Assembly: GCF_002160765.1 (NCBI RefSeq) | Contig: NZ_NFLF01000007.1 | Span: 1 to 64,000, forward strand | Direction: 5' to 3' | Source of the DNA: Lachnoclostridium sp. An138 | Lineage (GTDB): Bacteria > Bacillota > Clostridia > Lachnospirales > Lachnospiraceae | DNA length: 64,000 nt | Shown: piece after piece, positions 1-7,549 of the stretch | Layout of the letters: every line of letters starts with the position of its first letter | Numbering within the stretch: position 1 is the first letter of the stretch | The notes under the pieces: generated by a model | Told to the model about the DNA's origin: nothing | Seen by the model: only the letters and a program-made list of their open reading frames with translations | Database searches by the model: none | Translations under genes and position numbers: made by a program

Positions 1-54
1 CTTCCTGATAATTTCGACTTTTTCTTCTGCATTTAATTTACTTTTTTGCGACAT
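1..54 (-). CDS. Transposase OrfA-like protein, N-terminal fragment
   Basis: An ATG at 52-54 on the minus strand opens a frame that is still open at the window edge. Its residues, MSQKSKLNAEEKVEIIRK, resemble the start of the helix-turn-helix OrfA proteins of IS3/IS150-type transposons, which bind the element ends. A GGGAG ribosome site lies about eight bases upstream. Only 18 codons are visible, so the assignment is tentative. A hairpin formed by 61-112 lies directly upstream and could limit transposase translation from external transcripts (inference). Confidence 0.55.
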   Translation of the reverse strand, partial: MSQKSKLNAEEKVEIIRK

Positions 55-118
55 AGAATTGCTCCCTTTATGATTACAGTTTATTTTTTTCACTGTCTCT
101 CATAAAGGGAGCATATCA
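1..118 (-). mobile_element. Left end of an IS3-family-like insertion sequence (partial)
   Basis: The element runs off the window. Its outer end appears to be near 118, where the minus strand begins TGATATGCTCCCTTTATG, a TG-starting terminus as expected for IS3-type elements. The inner segment holds an inverted repeat, GCTCCCTTTATGA at 61-73 against TCATAAAGGGAGC at 100-112, just upstream of the transposase start. The family call rests on the first 18 transposase codons and the end structure only. The other end and any target duplication lie outside the window. Confidence 0.6.
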
Positions 119-151
119 TGTTCATGTTCTGCTTCTTTCTTTATAACCGGC

Positions 152-334
152 TTAGTTTTCTACAGAGATAATCTCTTTTTTGTTGTAGCTTCCGCAGGCT
201 TTGCAAACTCTATGCGGCATCATCAGCTCACCGCACTTGCTGCACTTTACAAGATTCATCGTGCTCATCTTCCAGTTTGCTCTTCTCTTATCTCTTCTTC
301 CCTTGGAAGATTTATTCTTAGGACAAATAGACAC
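152..334 (-). CDS. rpmF: 50S ribosomal protein L32
   Basis: Small basic zinc-binding protein of the large ribosomal subunit. The 60-residue product starts SICPKNKSSKGRRDKRRANW after the initiator and carries the zinc ribbon as CSKCG and CKACG. An in-frame GTG nine bases further upstream would add three residues. The GTG at 332-334 is preferred because it matches the family start and is preceded by GAGGAGGTGG at ideal spacing. It follows yceD by 14 bases, the usual yceD-rpmF pair, and is probably cotranscribed from the promoter at 897-925. Confidence 0.96.
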   Translation of the reverse strand: MSICPKNKSSKGRRDKRRANWKMSTMNLVKCSKCGELMMPHRVCKACGSYNKKEIISVEN

Positions 335-348
335 AGGTTCCACCTCCT

Positions 349-870
349 CTAATTACTGTTCTTAAATATCTCGGCTATGACCGCCATTCTCGGGTCCAAC
401 TCCACTGTATCACAGCCGCAGTCTCCTTCATTCAGGTTCCTGCCGCATTTTCTGCAGATTCCTCTGCAGTCCTCTCTGCACAGCGTCTTCATGGGCCAGT
501 TGACCAGAAGCTCACCGTACACAAGCTTTTCTGTGTCCAGGTTGTACCCAATGATAAAATCGGTTTCGTCCAGATCTTCGATTCTGCCCTCTGCAGTCTG
601 CTGCATATCCACCTCTCTGGATATCGAAAGGGAAATCAGCGTCTCCACATCAGTCAGACAGCGGTCACAGGGAATCACCGTCTTAAGCTTCGTGCTGCCT
701 TCAATCAACAGCTTGTCTTTGCCGAGATTCGTAAGCGTCAGCGCAAGCGGTTCTTCCTCTGACAGGGGGAAGTGTCCCAAGTCTGTATCAAAAGACTTAA
801 GCTCCGTCTCCACTGTCTTTTTTACCACTTTTCCATCACAGGACAAAACATCTGTCAGATTGATCAGCAT
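349..870 (-). CDS. yceD: YceD/DUF177 family protein
   Basis: 173-residue protein of the DUF177 family, almost always encoded just upstream of rpmF and linked in other organisms to 23S rRNA accumulation or ribosome assembly. The C-terminal part carries the family cysteine cluster (CREDCRGICRKCGRNLNEGDC), a possible metal site, and an earlier CDRC pair lies near residue 89. The length is normal. The start codon follows GGAGAG. It is the first gene of the yceD-rpmF unit and has a near-perfect promoter upstream. The precise biochemical role is not settled for the family. Confidence 0.9.
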   Translation of the reverse strand: MLINLTDVLSCDGKVVKKTVETELKSFDTDLGHFPLSEEEPLALTLTNLGKDKLLIEGSTKLKTVIPCDRCLTDVETLISLSISREVDMQQTAEGRIEDLDETDFIIGYNLDTEKLVYGELLVNWPMKTLCREDCRGICRKCGRNLNEGDCGCDTVELDPRMAVIAEIFKNSN

Positions 871-896
871 AGTTCTCTCCTAATGCACACTAGGCC

Positions 897-925
897 ATTA
901 TACTCACTGCAAGGAGGTTTGTCAA
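897..925 (-). promoter_or_regulatory. Consensus promoter of yceD-rpmF
   Basis: On the minus strand TTGACA (920-925) and TATAAT (897-902) are separated by exactly 17 bases, a perfect match to the vegetative sigma consensus. The yceD start lies about 27 bases beyond the -10 box, so the leader is short. The box sits between the end of ackA and yceD, giving this ribosomal unit its own start independent of ackA. Confidence 0.9.
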
Positions 926-941
926 GTAAAAAATATTTACT

Positions 942-2135
942 TTACTGTACCAGACGAAGAGTTTCTCTTGCGATAGCCAGCTCCTCGTTGGTGGGAAGGA
1001 TCATTACCTTCACCTTGGAGTTCTCAGTGGAAATCATGCGCAGCTGTCCGCGGCAGTCATTTGCCTCGTCGTCAATCTCCACACCCAGGTATCCCAGGTA
1101 ATCGCAGATGGCTTTCCGTCTGATCTTGTCATTCTCGCCTACGCCGGCAGTGAATGCGATGGCGTCCACGCCGTTCATGGCTGCCGTATAAGCGCCGATG
1201 TACTTCGCTACACGGTATACAAAGGCCTCCAGAGCTACCTCCGCCAGATGATTGCCCTGCTCAGCCGCCTTCTCCACGTCACGGAAGTCGCTGGAAACTC
1301 CGCCGCTCATGCCGAGAATACCGGATTTCTTATTCAGAATATTCAGCATCTCATTGACATCCTTGCCCTCCTTGTTGCAGATAAACTGCAGGATAGCCGG
1401 ATCAAGATCGCCGCTTCTGGTTCCCATGATCAGACCCTCCAATGGAGTAAGTCCCATGGAAGTATCCACGCACTTGCCGCCGATAGATGCGGAAATGCTG
1501 GCGCCGTTGCCCAGGTGGCATACGATTACACGGCCCTTCTCCGGATCAAGTCCTGCGAACTTGATTGCTTCTCCGGATACAAACATATGGCTGGTTCCGT
1601 GGAAGCCGTAGCGGCGGATGCTGTATTTCTCATAATACTCATGCGGAATCGCATAAAGATATGCTTTTTCCGGCATGGACATACCGAAGGTCGTATCAAA
1701 TACGGCTACATTCGGAACGCCCGGCATCGTCTCCTCACAGGCTTCGATACCCATCAGGTTCGCCGGATTGTGAAGCGGTCCAAGAGCAAAACACTCGCGG
1801 ATGGTAGCTTTTACATCCTTGTTTACTTTGATAGATTCGGTAAACTTGATGCCGCCGTGCAGTACACGATGTCCTACTGCGGAGATCTCGCTGGTATCCT
1901 TGATTACGCCGTACTCCGGATCTACCAGAGCCTTCATAACCAGGGCAATCGCCTCTGTATGCTTCGGCATGGGCTCTTCCACTACCAGTTCTTTGCCATT
2001 TGCCTTATGGGTCAGCTTGGAACCTTCGATTCCGATTCTCTCGCAGAGACCCTTTGCCATTACGCTCTCATTATCCATATCAATCAGCTGATATTTCAGA
2101 GAGGAGCTTCCGCAGTTTAATACTAAAATTTTCAT
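942..2135 (-). CDS. ackA: Acetate kinase
   Basis: Converts acetyl phosphate and ADP to acetate and ATP, the substrate-level energy step of acetate-forming fermenters. The 397-residue length is typical. The N-terminus has the ASKHA phosphate-binding motif LNCGSSSLKY, and the middle has GFHGTSH around residue 180 and GNGASI, all hallmark active-site segments. It lies downstream of pduL on the same strand, so the two likely form the acetyl-CoA to acetate route. They are separated by about 245 bases holding a highly structured repeat (2199-2322). Confidence 0.97.
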   Translation of the reverse strand: MKILVLNCGSSSLKYQLIDMDNESVMAKGLCERIGIEGSKLTHKANGKELVVEEPMPKHTEAIALVMKALVDPEYGVIKDTSEISAVGHRVLHGGIKFTESIKVNKDVKATIRECFALGPLHNPANLMGIEACEETMPGVPNVAVFDTTFGMSMPEKAYLYAIPHEYYEKYSIRRYGFHGTSHMFVSGEAIKFAGLDPEKGRVIVCHLGNGASISASIGGKCVDTSMGLTPLEGLIMGTRSGDLDPAILQFICNKEGKDVNEMLNILNKKSGILGMSGGVSSDFRDVEKAAEQGNHLAEVALEAFVYRVAKYIGAYTAAMNGVDAIAFTAGVGENDKIRRKAICDYLGYLGVEIDDEANDCRGQLRMISTENSKVKVMILPTNEELAIARETLRLVQ

Positions 2136-2198
2136 ATCTGTGTGTTCCCTTTCCCTTTATTACATTTCTACGCCGGATTCCGGCGCGTCTGAATCTCC

Positions 2199-2322
2199 GC
2201 AGTGCCGGCTCGCAGGCAGAGCCTGCGGGCGCACGGGCGTTCGCCCTATCGTACGGACAGCATCCCGTCATGAGCGTAAGCAGGCTTACGCTCATGGTCT
2301 CCTGCTGCCCGTACGGCACTGC
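2199..2322. repeat. Structured intergenic repeat, copy A (three-way-junction fold)
   Basis: In plus-strand order: outer stem GCAGTGCCG (2199-2207) pairing with CGGCACTGC (2314-2322); a first hairpin CGCAGGC/GCCTGCG (2210-2226); the hairpin GGGCG-TT-CGCCC, whose 3' part gives the core CGCCCTAT (2242-2249); then a long nested hairpin (2251-2314) whose tip CATGAGCGTAAG/CTTACGCTCATG is a perfect 12-bp stem with a CAGG loop. The same order of parts recurs at 44091-44216 and 51857-51985. It occupies the pduL-ackA gap. Confidence 0.75.
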
Positions 2323-2381
2323 TCATCACCCCCCAGGGGGCCCTCTCTTGGCCTTTCGGCCAATTCGCCTTGCCTTCGCGT

Positions 2382-2948
2382 CTATTTTACGATCTCGCCG
2401 TATACCTCTCCCGCGCAGCCTGCAGCGTTGGACTCGTCTGTGTCAATGTGCATAGCCAGCGCGTACTTGGGGCTTACACGTACTACTACATCGCCGAAAA
2501 TCAGACTTCTTCCGTCTGTATCAATCTTTACAGATACGATATCCTTGTCCTTCACGCCCATCTTCTCTGCATCTTCGGGTGTCGCATGGATATGGCGCTT
2601 CGCTGCGATCACGCCTTCCTTCAGCTCTACCTCTCCTGCAGGTCCTACCAGCTTACATGCGCCGCTGCCTGCCACATCGCCGGACTCACGGATGGGAGCC
2701 ACAACGCCGATGGAACGTGCGTCTGTCAGAGACAGTTCAATCTGAGTCTCCGGACGAACCGGTCCAAGGATAGAAGCCATCATTTCTTTCTTGGTTCCTA
2801 CAATCTTTACCTTCTCGTTGCAGGCAAACTGACCCGGCTGGGACAGATCTTTTTTCTTTGTCAGCTCATAACCCTTGCCGAACAGAGTCTCCAGATCCTC
2901 CTGGGTTACGTGTACGTGACGTGCAGATGTTTCAACGATGAATTTCAT
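2382..2948 (-). CDS. pduL: Phosphate acyltransferase, PduL-type phosphotransacetylase
   Basis: Transfers acyl groups between CoA and phosphate; next to ackA the likely substrate is acetyl-CoA. The 189-residue product has the two family histidine motifs that bind metal, RHVHVT (residues 10-15) and RHIHAT (118-123), and the C-terminal MHIDTDESNAAG segment. An upstream in-frame start would add 30 residues unlike the family; ATG 2948 has GGAGAA at good spacing and is chosen. No microcompartment shell genes and no N-terminal encapsulation peptide are visible, so a housekeeping role replacing Pta is inferred. Confidence 0.93.
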   Translation of the reverse strand: MKFIVETSARHVHVTQEDLETLFGKGYELTKKKDLSQPGQFACNEKVKIVGTKKEMMASILGPVRPETQIELSLTDARSIGVVAPIRESGDVAGSGACKLVGPAGEVELKEGVIAAKRHIHATPEDAEKMGVKDKDIVSVKIDTDGRSLIFGDVVVRVSPKYALAMHIDTDESNAAGCAGEVYGEIVK

Positions 2949-3090
2949 GATACATTCTCCTTTTCTATGTAGTACTGTTTCACAAATCCGGTTCCTGAAT
3001 CTGGTTTTGGATTTTACAATCCCCCCAGAGAGGAACACGGTCTTATTTACATTTTATGTGCTTTCCTCCGGTTTTTCAAGCCCTGTACCC

Positions 3091-3200
3091 AAAAACTTTG
3101 TACTTTTCTTGGTACAAAGAAGGCCCGGGCCGGCCCGCGCGGGGCAAAGGCGCGGGCAAGGCACTTTTAAGCGCCCTTCCCGTGCTTTTTTCCGCTTTTC
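3091..3200. other. GC-rich palindromic spacer upstream of pduL
   Basis: The 260-base gap between the lactonase and pduL contains a hairpin CTTTGTAC/GTACAAAG followed by a run of C/G-rich short palindromes (GGCCCGGGCCGGCCCGCGCG region). No gene is supported here. The hairpin may act as a processing or termination site for the lactonase-side transcript, but no clear U-tract follows it, so the role is open. Confidence 0.35.
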
Positions 3201-3209
3201 TCCTGCTGT

Positions 3210-4271
3210 TTAATGCTGGCCGTACACCTCGGAAACCAGAATGCAGTTAGGCGTCTCAATGGGTATCGGACGGCCCTTCATGGTAAAATATTTCTTATCA
3301 TAATGCACTTCAAAAATCGTAATCGTATTGCTTTCATGGTTCAAAGACATAATGTGCCTGTTGTCCGGGAAGAAGTCAATGGCCTTCGGATAATCTCCGC
3401 TGATGGGAAGGATACAGATTTTCTCCAGCAGGCCGGTCTCCAGATCCACATGGAAAAGACCTGCCGTATTGTCCCCCGCGTTCGTACAGAGCACTTTTGT
3501 GCCATCCTTGGAAAACCGCAGCGCGCAGGCCGCGCTGGTGGCCGAGTGATACTCATTCAGCGTAGGCACCTTCTGAATCAGCTCAAAGGACGGGTTCTTG
3601 CCGCTTCCGTCATAGCTGTATACGGTAATATAATTCTTCAGCTCGCTGATAACATAGGCGAACCGCCCGTCCCGGCTGAACTTGATAATGCGCGGGGCAG
3701 ACTCCAACTCGCAGAACAGCAGATCGAAAAGCGCAATCTTTCCGGTTCTGTGGTCGAACCTGTATATCTTGATCTGGTCGGTTCCCAAATCGACAGCACA
3801 GAGATACTTTCCGTCCGGCGTCAGGTTGACGCAGTTCACATGGGGACGGAAATTGCGCTCCGCCACGCTTCCAAGGCCCTTATGAAAGATTTCATCTGTC
3901 ATTCTTCCCACAGTTCCGTCTTCATTCAGGCGCATAACCGTCACCTTGCCGTCATGCCAGCCGGCCACAAACAGATACTGGTCATCCTTATCTGTAGAGA
4001 GATAGCAGCCTCTCATTCCCTCGATGCTGGCGCAGTTTAAGGGCTCCAGATCTCCGTCCGGGAGCACGGTAAAAGAACGTACGCCCTCGTCCGCGATGGA
4101 ATACAGGAATCTTCCGTTATGAGACATTTTGATGTAGGATGGATTGTTGATGGGAATCACCTTGCGTTCTGTCATCCCGCCGTTTTCCACGTCCAGGTCA
4201 AACAGATGAATTCCCACGCTGCTTCCGTGCGTGTAGGTTCCCACATAAGCTACATACTTCTTCTCGTCCAT
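3210..4271 (-). CDS. Lactonase family protein (6-phosphogluconolactonase-like beta-propeller)
   Basis: 353-residue protein of the seven-bladed propeller lactonase family (PF10282, YbhE/Pgl type). It begins KKYVAYVGTYTHGSSVGIHLF, the family's conserved first blade, and contains repeated blade signatures such as HVNCVNLTPDGKYLCAVDLGTDQI. Family members hydrolyse 6-phosphogluconolactone or related sugar lactones, but substrate cannot be fixed from sequence. There is no signal peptide, so it is cytoplasmic. It lies 12 bases after hemL and may be cotranscribed with it without an obvious functional link. Confidence 0.85.
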   Translation of the reverse strand: MDEKKYVAYVGTYTHGSSVGIHLFDLDVENGGMTERKVIPINNPSYIKMSHNGRFLYSIADEGVRSFTVLPDGDLEPLNCASIEGMRGCYLSTDKDDQYLFVAGWHDGKVTVMRLNEDGTVGRMTDEIFHKGLGSVAERNFRPHVNCVNLTPDGKYLCAVDLGTDQIKIYRFDHRTGKIALFDLLFCELESAPRIIKFSRDGRFAYVISELKNYITVYSYDGSGKNPSFELIQKVPTLNEYHSATSAACALRFSKDGTKVLCTNAGDNTAGLFHVDLETGLLEKICILPISGDYPKAIDFFPDNRHIMSLNHESNTITIFEVHYDKKYFTMKGRPIPIETPNCILVSEVYGQH

Positions 4272-4283
4272 ACTGTCCTCCTT

Positions 4284-5570
4284 TTAGCTCTGACTCTGCT
4301 TCAGATAGTTTTGAAATGTCTCCAGCACCTGCCGCAGCTCTTCCTCTGTCATAGCCGCCGACAGGAACATGGCCTCAAACTGGGAAGGCGCAAGATAGAC
4401 ACCCTGCCTCAGCATATAGGAAAAATATTCTGCAAACGCCTTGGTATCAGACGTCTTCGCCTGGGCATAATTGGACACGGGCTCCTTCGTAAAGAAAATA
4501 CAGCCAAGCGAACCGATATGGTTGATCTGCCAGGGCTTCCCCGCTTCCCGGAGAACCTTTTTCATTTCCTCAAAGAATACGTCACCCGTATGGTTCAGAT
4601 CCTCATAAAAGTCCGGCGTGTCCCTCAGGAGGCGAAGCTGGGCCAGGCCCGCCGCCATGGCTACCGGATTGCCGCTTAAGGTCCCCGCCTGGTAAACAGG
4701 GCCGCAGGGCGCAATGAGCTCCATCACGTCTTTCCGGCCGCCGTAGGCTCCCACCGGCATGCCTCCTCCGATGATCTTTCCAAAGGTCGTCAGATCCGGC
4801 CGGATTCCGAAATATCCCTGGGCGCCGGCCAGGCTTAAGCGGAAGCCGGTGATGACCTCATCAAAAATCAGCAGGCTTCCATAGGTATCGCAGATTTTCC
4901 GCAGACCTTCCAGAAAGCCTTTTTCCGGAAGCACTACGCCCATATTGGCCGCCACAGGCTCCACGATCACAGCCGCGATCTCTGATCCGAAGGCCGCAAA
5001 GAGATCCTCCACACTCTTCAAATCGTTATAGACGGCCGTGAGCGTATCCCGGGTGCAGCCCTCCGGAACGCCCGTGCTGTCGGGAATTCCGCCCGTCATG
5101 ACGCCGGAGCCCGCTTTTACCAGCATGGAATCGCTGTGGCCGTGATAGCAGCCTGCGAATTTCACGATCTTGCTGCGTCCTGTGAAGCCTCTTGCGGCGC
5201 GGATAGCGCTCATTACCGCCTCTGTGCCGGAATTGACCATACGGACCATCTCAATGGAAGGAACCAGGCTGCAGATCAGCTCTGCCATCTCCACTTCCCG
5301 CTCTGTGGCCGCGCCGAAGCTTAACCCCTCCTGACAGGCCTCCAGCACCGCCTCCAGCACCGCCGGATGATTGTGCCCCAGAATCATCGGCCCCCAGGAG
5401 CCCACAAAATCCAGATATGTATTTCCGTCCACATCCGTCATATGCGCGCCCTTTGCCGAGGCAATAAAACGGGGCGTCTCCCCTACCGATCCGAAGGCAC
5501 GCACCGGCGAATTCACGCCTCCGGGAATCACCTTCACCGCCTCGGAAAACAGCATTTCTGATCTCGTCAT
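4284..5570 (-). CDS. hemL: Glutamate-1-semialdehyde 2,1-aminomutase
   Basis: PLP enzyme converting glutamate-1-semialdehyde to 5-aminolevulinate in the C5 tetrapyrrole route. The 428-residue protein has the PLP lysine in TTFGKIIGGGMPVGAYGG (about residue 265) and the N-terminal GGVNSPVRAF signature. Its start overlaps the hemB stop by one base (TAATG), indicating translational coupling. It sits in a ybaK-sirC-hemB-hemL run. The gene supplying its substrate (hemA) is not in the window. Confidence 0.97.
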   Translation of the reverse strand: MTRSEMLFSEAVKVIPGGVNSPVRAFGSVGETPRFIASAKGAHMTDVDGNTYLDFVGSWGPMILGHNHPAVLEAVLEACQEGLSFGAATEREVEMAELICSLVPSIEMVRMVNSGTEAVMSAIRAARGFTGRSKIVKFAGCYHGHSDSMLVKAGSGVMTGGIPDSTGVPEGCTRDTLTAVYNDLKSVEDLFAAFGSEIAAVIVEPVAANMGVVLPEKGFLEGLRKICDTYGSLLIFDEVITGFRLSLAGAQGYFGIRPDLTTFGKIIGGGMPVGAYGGRKDVMELIAPCGPVYQAGTLSGNPVAMAAGLAQLRLLRDTPDFYEDLNHTGDVFFEEMKKVLREAGKPWQINHIGSLGCIFFTKEPVSNYAQAKTSDTKAFAEYFSYMLRQGVYLAPSQFEAMFLSAAMTEEELRQVLETFQNYLKQSQS

Positions 5571-6556
5571 TATCCGATTCTCCCTTCATCCATAAAGCCT
5601 GCAATCTCTTTTGCGAAATAGGTCAGATACAGATCCACGCCGGCCCGGTAAGCGCTGGCCGCCGTCTCACAGATGATAGAAGCCTCATCCACATAACCCT
5701 GGGACCCTGCCGCCTTGATCATGGCGTATTCTCCGCTTACACTGTAGGCCGCCACGGGCAGAACCGTATTTTCCTTTACCTCAGATACCACGTCCAGATA
5801 ACTCATAGCCGGCTTTACCATAATGATATCGGCGCCCTCTTCCACATCCAGGAGCGCCTCTTTTACAGCCTCCCGCCGGTTATGGTAATCCATCTGATAG
5901 GATTTCCGGTCACCGAAGGCCGGAGCGCTTCCCGCCGCGTCCCGGAAGGGACCATAAAAGGCGGACGCATATTTCACCGCATAGGACATAATCGGAGTCT
6001 CCAGATATCCGTTCTCATCCAGCAGAGCGCGGATCGCCGCCACTCGGCCGTCCATCATGTCGGAAGGAGCTACCATGTCGGCTCCCGCCTGCACCTGGGA
6101 CAAAGCGATCTTTGCCAGATACTCCAGGGTCTTGTCATTGTCCACATAGTCGCCTCTTAAAATTCCGCAGTGGCCATGGGAGGTATATTCACACATACAG
6201 ACATCTCCGATGCAGTAGAGATCCGGAAACTGCTTCTTTGCCTCCCGGAAGGCTTTCTGTACGATGCCGTCCTCCGCGTAGGCTCCGCTCCCCTTCTCAT
6301 CCTTATGATCGGGAATCCCAAAAAACATTACGCTTCCCACACCTGCCTTTACCACTTCCTCCAGGGCATAGGGAAGCCGGTCGATGCTGTAGCGGTACTG
6401 TCCGGGCATGGTGGGGATCTCTTCCTTTATGCCCGTTCCCTCCTTTACAAACAGCGGATAAATCAGGGAACTTTTATCCATCCTGGTCTCCCGGACCATT
6501 TTCCTTAAAGCTCCGCCCTTTCGTAAGCGTCTGGGTCTGATACTCATTTCCATCAT
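5570..6556 (-). CDS. hemB: Porphobilinogen synthase (delta-aminolevulinate dehydratase)
   Basis: Condenses two 5-aminolevulinate molecules to porphobilinogen. The 328-residue protein has the cysteine-rich zinc site CIGDVCMCEYTSHGHCG (about 118-133) and two active-site lysine segments, SYAVKYAS and MVKPAMSYLD, the latter forming the Schiff base. The length is normal. Its start overlaps the 3' end of the sirC gene by four bases, and it is followed without a gap by hemL. The zinc-type rather than magnesium-type site is read directly from the three cysteines. Confidence 0.97.
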   Translation of the reverse strand: MMEMSIRPRRLRKGGALRKMVRETRMDKSSLIYPLFVKEGTGIKEEIPTMPGQYRYSIDRLPYALEEVVKAGVGSVMFFGIPDHKDEKGSGAYAEDGIVQKAFREAKKQFPDLYCIGDVCMCEYTSHGHCGILRGDYVDNDKTLEYLAKIALSQVQAGADMVAPSDMMDGRVAAIRALLDENGYLETPIMSYAVKYASAFYGPFRDAAGSAPAFGDRKSYQMDYHNRREAVKEALLDVEEGADIIMVKPAMSYLDVVSEVKENTVLPVAAYSVSGEYAMIKAAGSQGYVDEASIICETAASAYRAGVDLYLTYFAKEIAGFMDEGRIG

Positions 6557-7038
6557 GAATGTTCTGCCTCTCTTTCTCTCTGTGACAGCAGCTCTCTTAT
6601 CTGCTCTGTCACTTCTTTCGCAAGTCTGTGATCCTTTCCCTCCGCCGTGACACCGGCCACGATGCCGGCTCCGGAAGCGATTCCCGGAAAATAGAAATCA
6701 CACTTTTCCCTGTCATCTGACAGATTTACCGGTACGCCAAGCGTTCTGCACTCCTGCCGGACCGCCTCATTTACCTCTCTGTCGTCCGTGGCCGCCAGCA
6801 CGAATACCGCATCCTCCAGCAGTCCGGGGAGTCCCGGGGCATAAGCTCCTTTCCGCCAGACCAGCCGTCCCTTCTCCGCCAGCTTCCGGACCTCTTCGGA
6901 AGCCTCCGGCGCAAGCACTGTAATCTGTGCCCCAAAATTCAATAAGGTGCGGATTCTGCGGGAAGCTATGGTTCCCGCTCCGATGACTGTAATCTTTTTC
7001 TTCTCCAGATCGATAAACAGGGGAAAATACCGGCTCAT
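6553..7038 (-). CDS. Precorrin-2 dehydrogenase (SirC/Met8 N-terminal type)
   Basis: NAD-dependent oxidation of precorrin-2 to sirohydrochlorin, on the path to siroheme or cobalamin. The 161-residue product begins SRYFPLFIDLEKKKITVIGAGTIASRR, the family substrate segment and Rossmann motif GAGTIA. It lacks the uroporphyrinogen methyltransferase half of full CysG. ATG 7038 is chosen over an upstream start: it overlaps the ybaK stop (ATGA) and matches the family N-terminus. Genes for precorrin-2 synthesis are not in the window. Chelatase activity is uncertain. Confidence 0.88.
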   Translation of the reverse strand: MSRYFPLFIDLEKKKITVIGAGTIASRRIRTLLNFGAQITVLAPEASEEVRKLAEKGRLVWRKGAYAPGLPGLLEDAVFVLAATDDREVNEAVRQECRTLGVPVNLSDDREKCDFYFPGIASGAGIVAGVTAEGKDHRLAKEVTEQIRELLSQREREAEHS

Positions 7039-7511
7039 GCTTCCTGCCATCCCTTGCAGACGTCGATCCATTCCTTTGCATGGGAATACTTTTCCAGCTC
7101 TTCCATGGAAAGCTCGATGGCGCTGTTAGCGCTTCCCGCTGCCGGAAATACGGTGTCAAACCGCCTCAGGGACTCGTCCAGATAGACCGTGACGCTCTCC
7201 AGCACTCCAAAGGGGCACACGCCGCCGATGGCATGGCCGATCAGCTCCGTGACCTCATCGCCTTTGAGCATCTGGGCCTTTTTGTGGAACTTCGCCTTAT
7301 ATTTGGTATTGTCCACCTTGGCGTCTCCTGCCGCCACAATCAGAATCGGTGCATCCTCCACCTTAAAGGAAAGGGTCTTTGCGATTCTGGCCGGCTCACA
7401 GCCCACAGCCTGAGCCGCAAGCTCCACCGTCGCGCTGGAAGTGTCGAATTCCAGAATCCGGTTTTCCATTCCATACCCGCGGAAATAATTCCGCACCACT
7501 TCAATTGACAT
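7035..7511 (-). CDS. YbaK/EbsC-type aminoacyl-tRNA deacylase
   Basis: 158-residue single-domain protein of the YbaK/ProX deacylase family, which hydrolyses mischarged tRNA, commonly Cys-tRNA(Pro) or Ala-tRNA(Pro). The fold signature includes AKTLSFKVEDAPILIVAAGDAKVDNTKYK, with the conserved lysine, and GHAIGGVCPFGV. The length matches stand-alone family members. It is first in the run leading into the tetrapyrrole genes through an ATGA overlap with sirC. No functional tie to haem synthesis is known; the linkage is probably just operon packing. Confidence 0.88.
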   Translation of the reverse strand: MSIEVVRNYFRGYGMENRILEFDTSSATVELAAQAVGCEPARIAKTLSFKVEDAPILIVAAGDAKVDNTKYKAKFHKKAQMLKGDEVTELIGHAIGGVCPFGVLESVTVYLDESLRRFDTVFPAAGSANSAIELSMEELEKYSHAKEWIDVCKGWQEA

Positions 7512-7549
7512 TTCTCCATAACCTCCTCTGTCTTTGTGTAAAGATCCGC

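Noticed and set aside
3091-3115. Rho-independent terminator for the lactonase
   Set aside because: It is upstream rather than downstream of the minus-strand lactonase gene, and lacks a T-tract in the needed direction.
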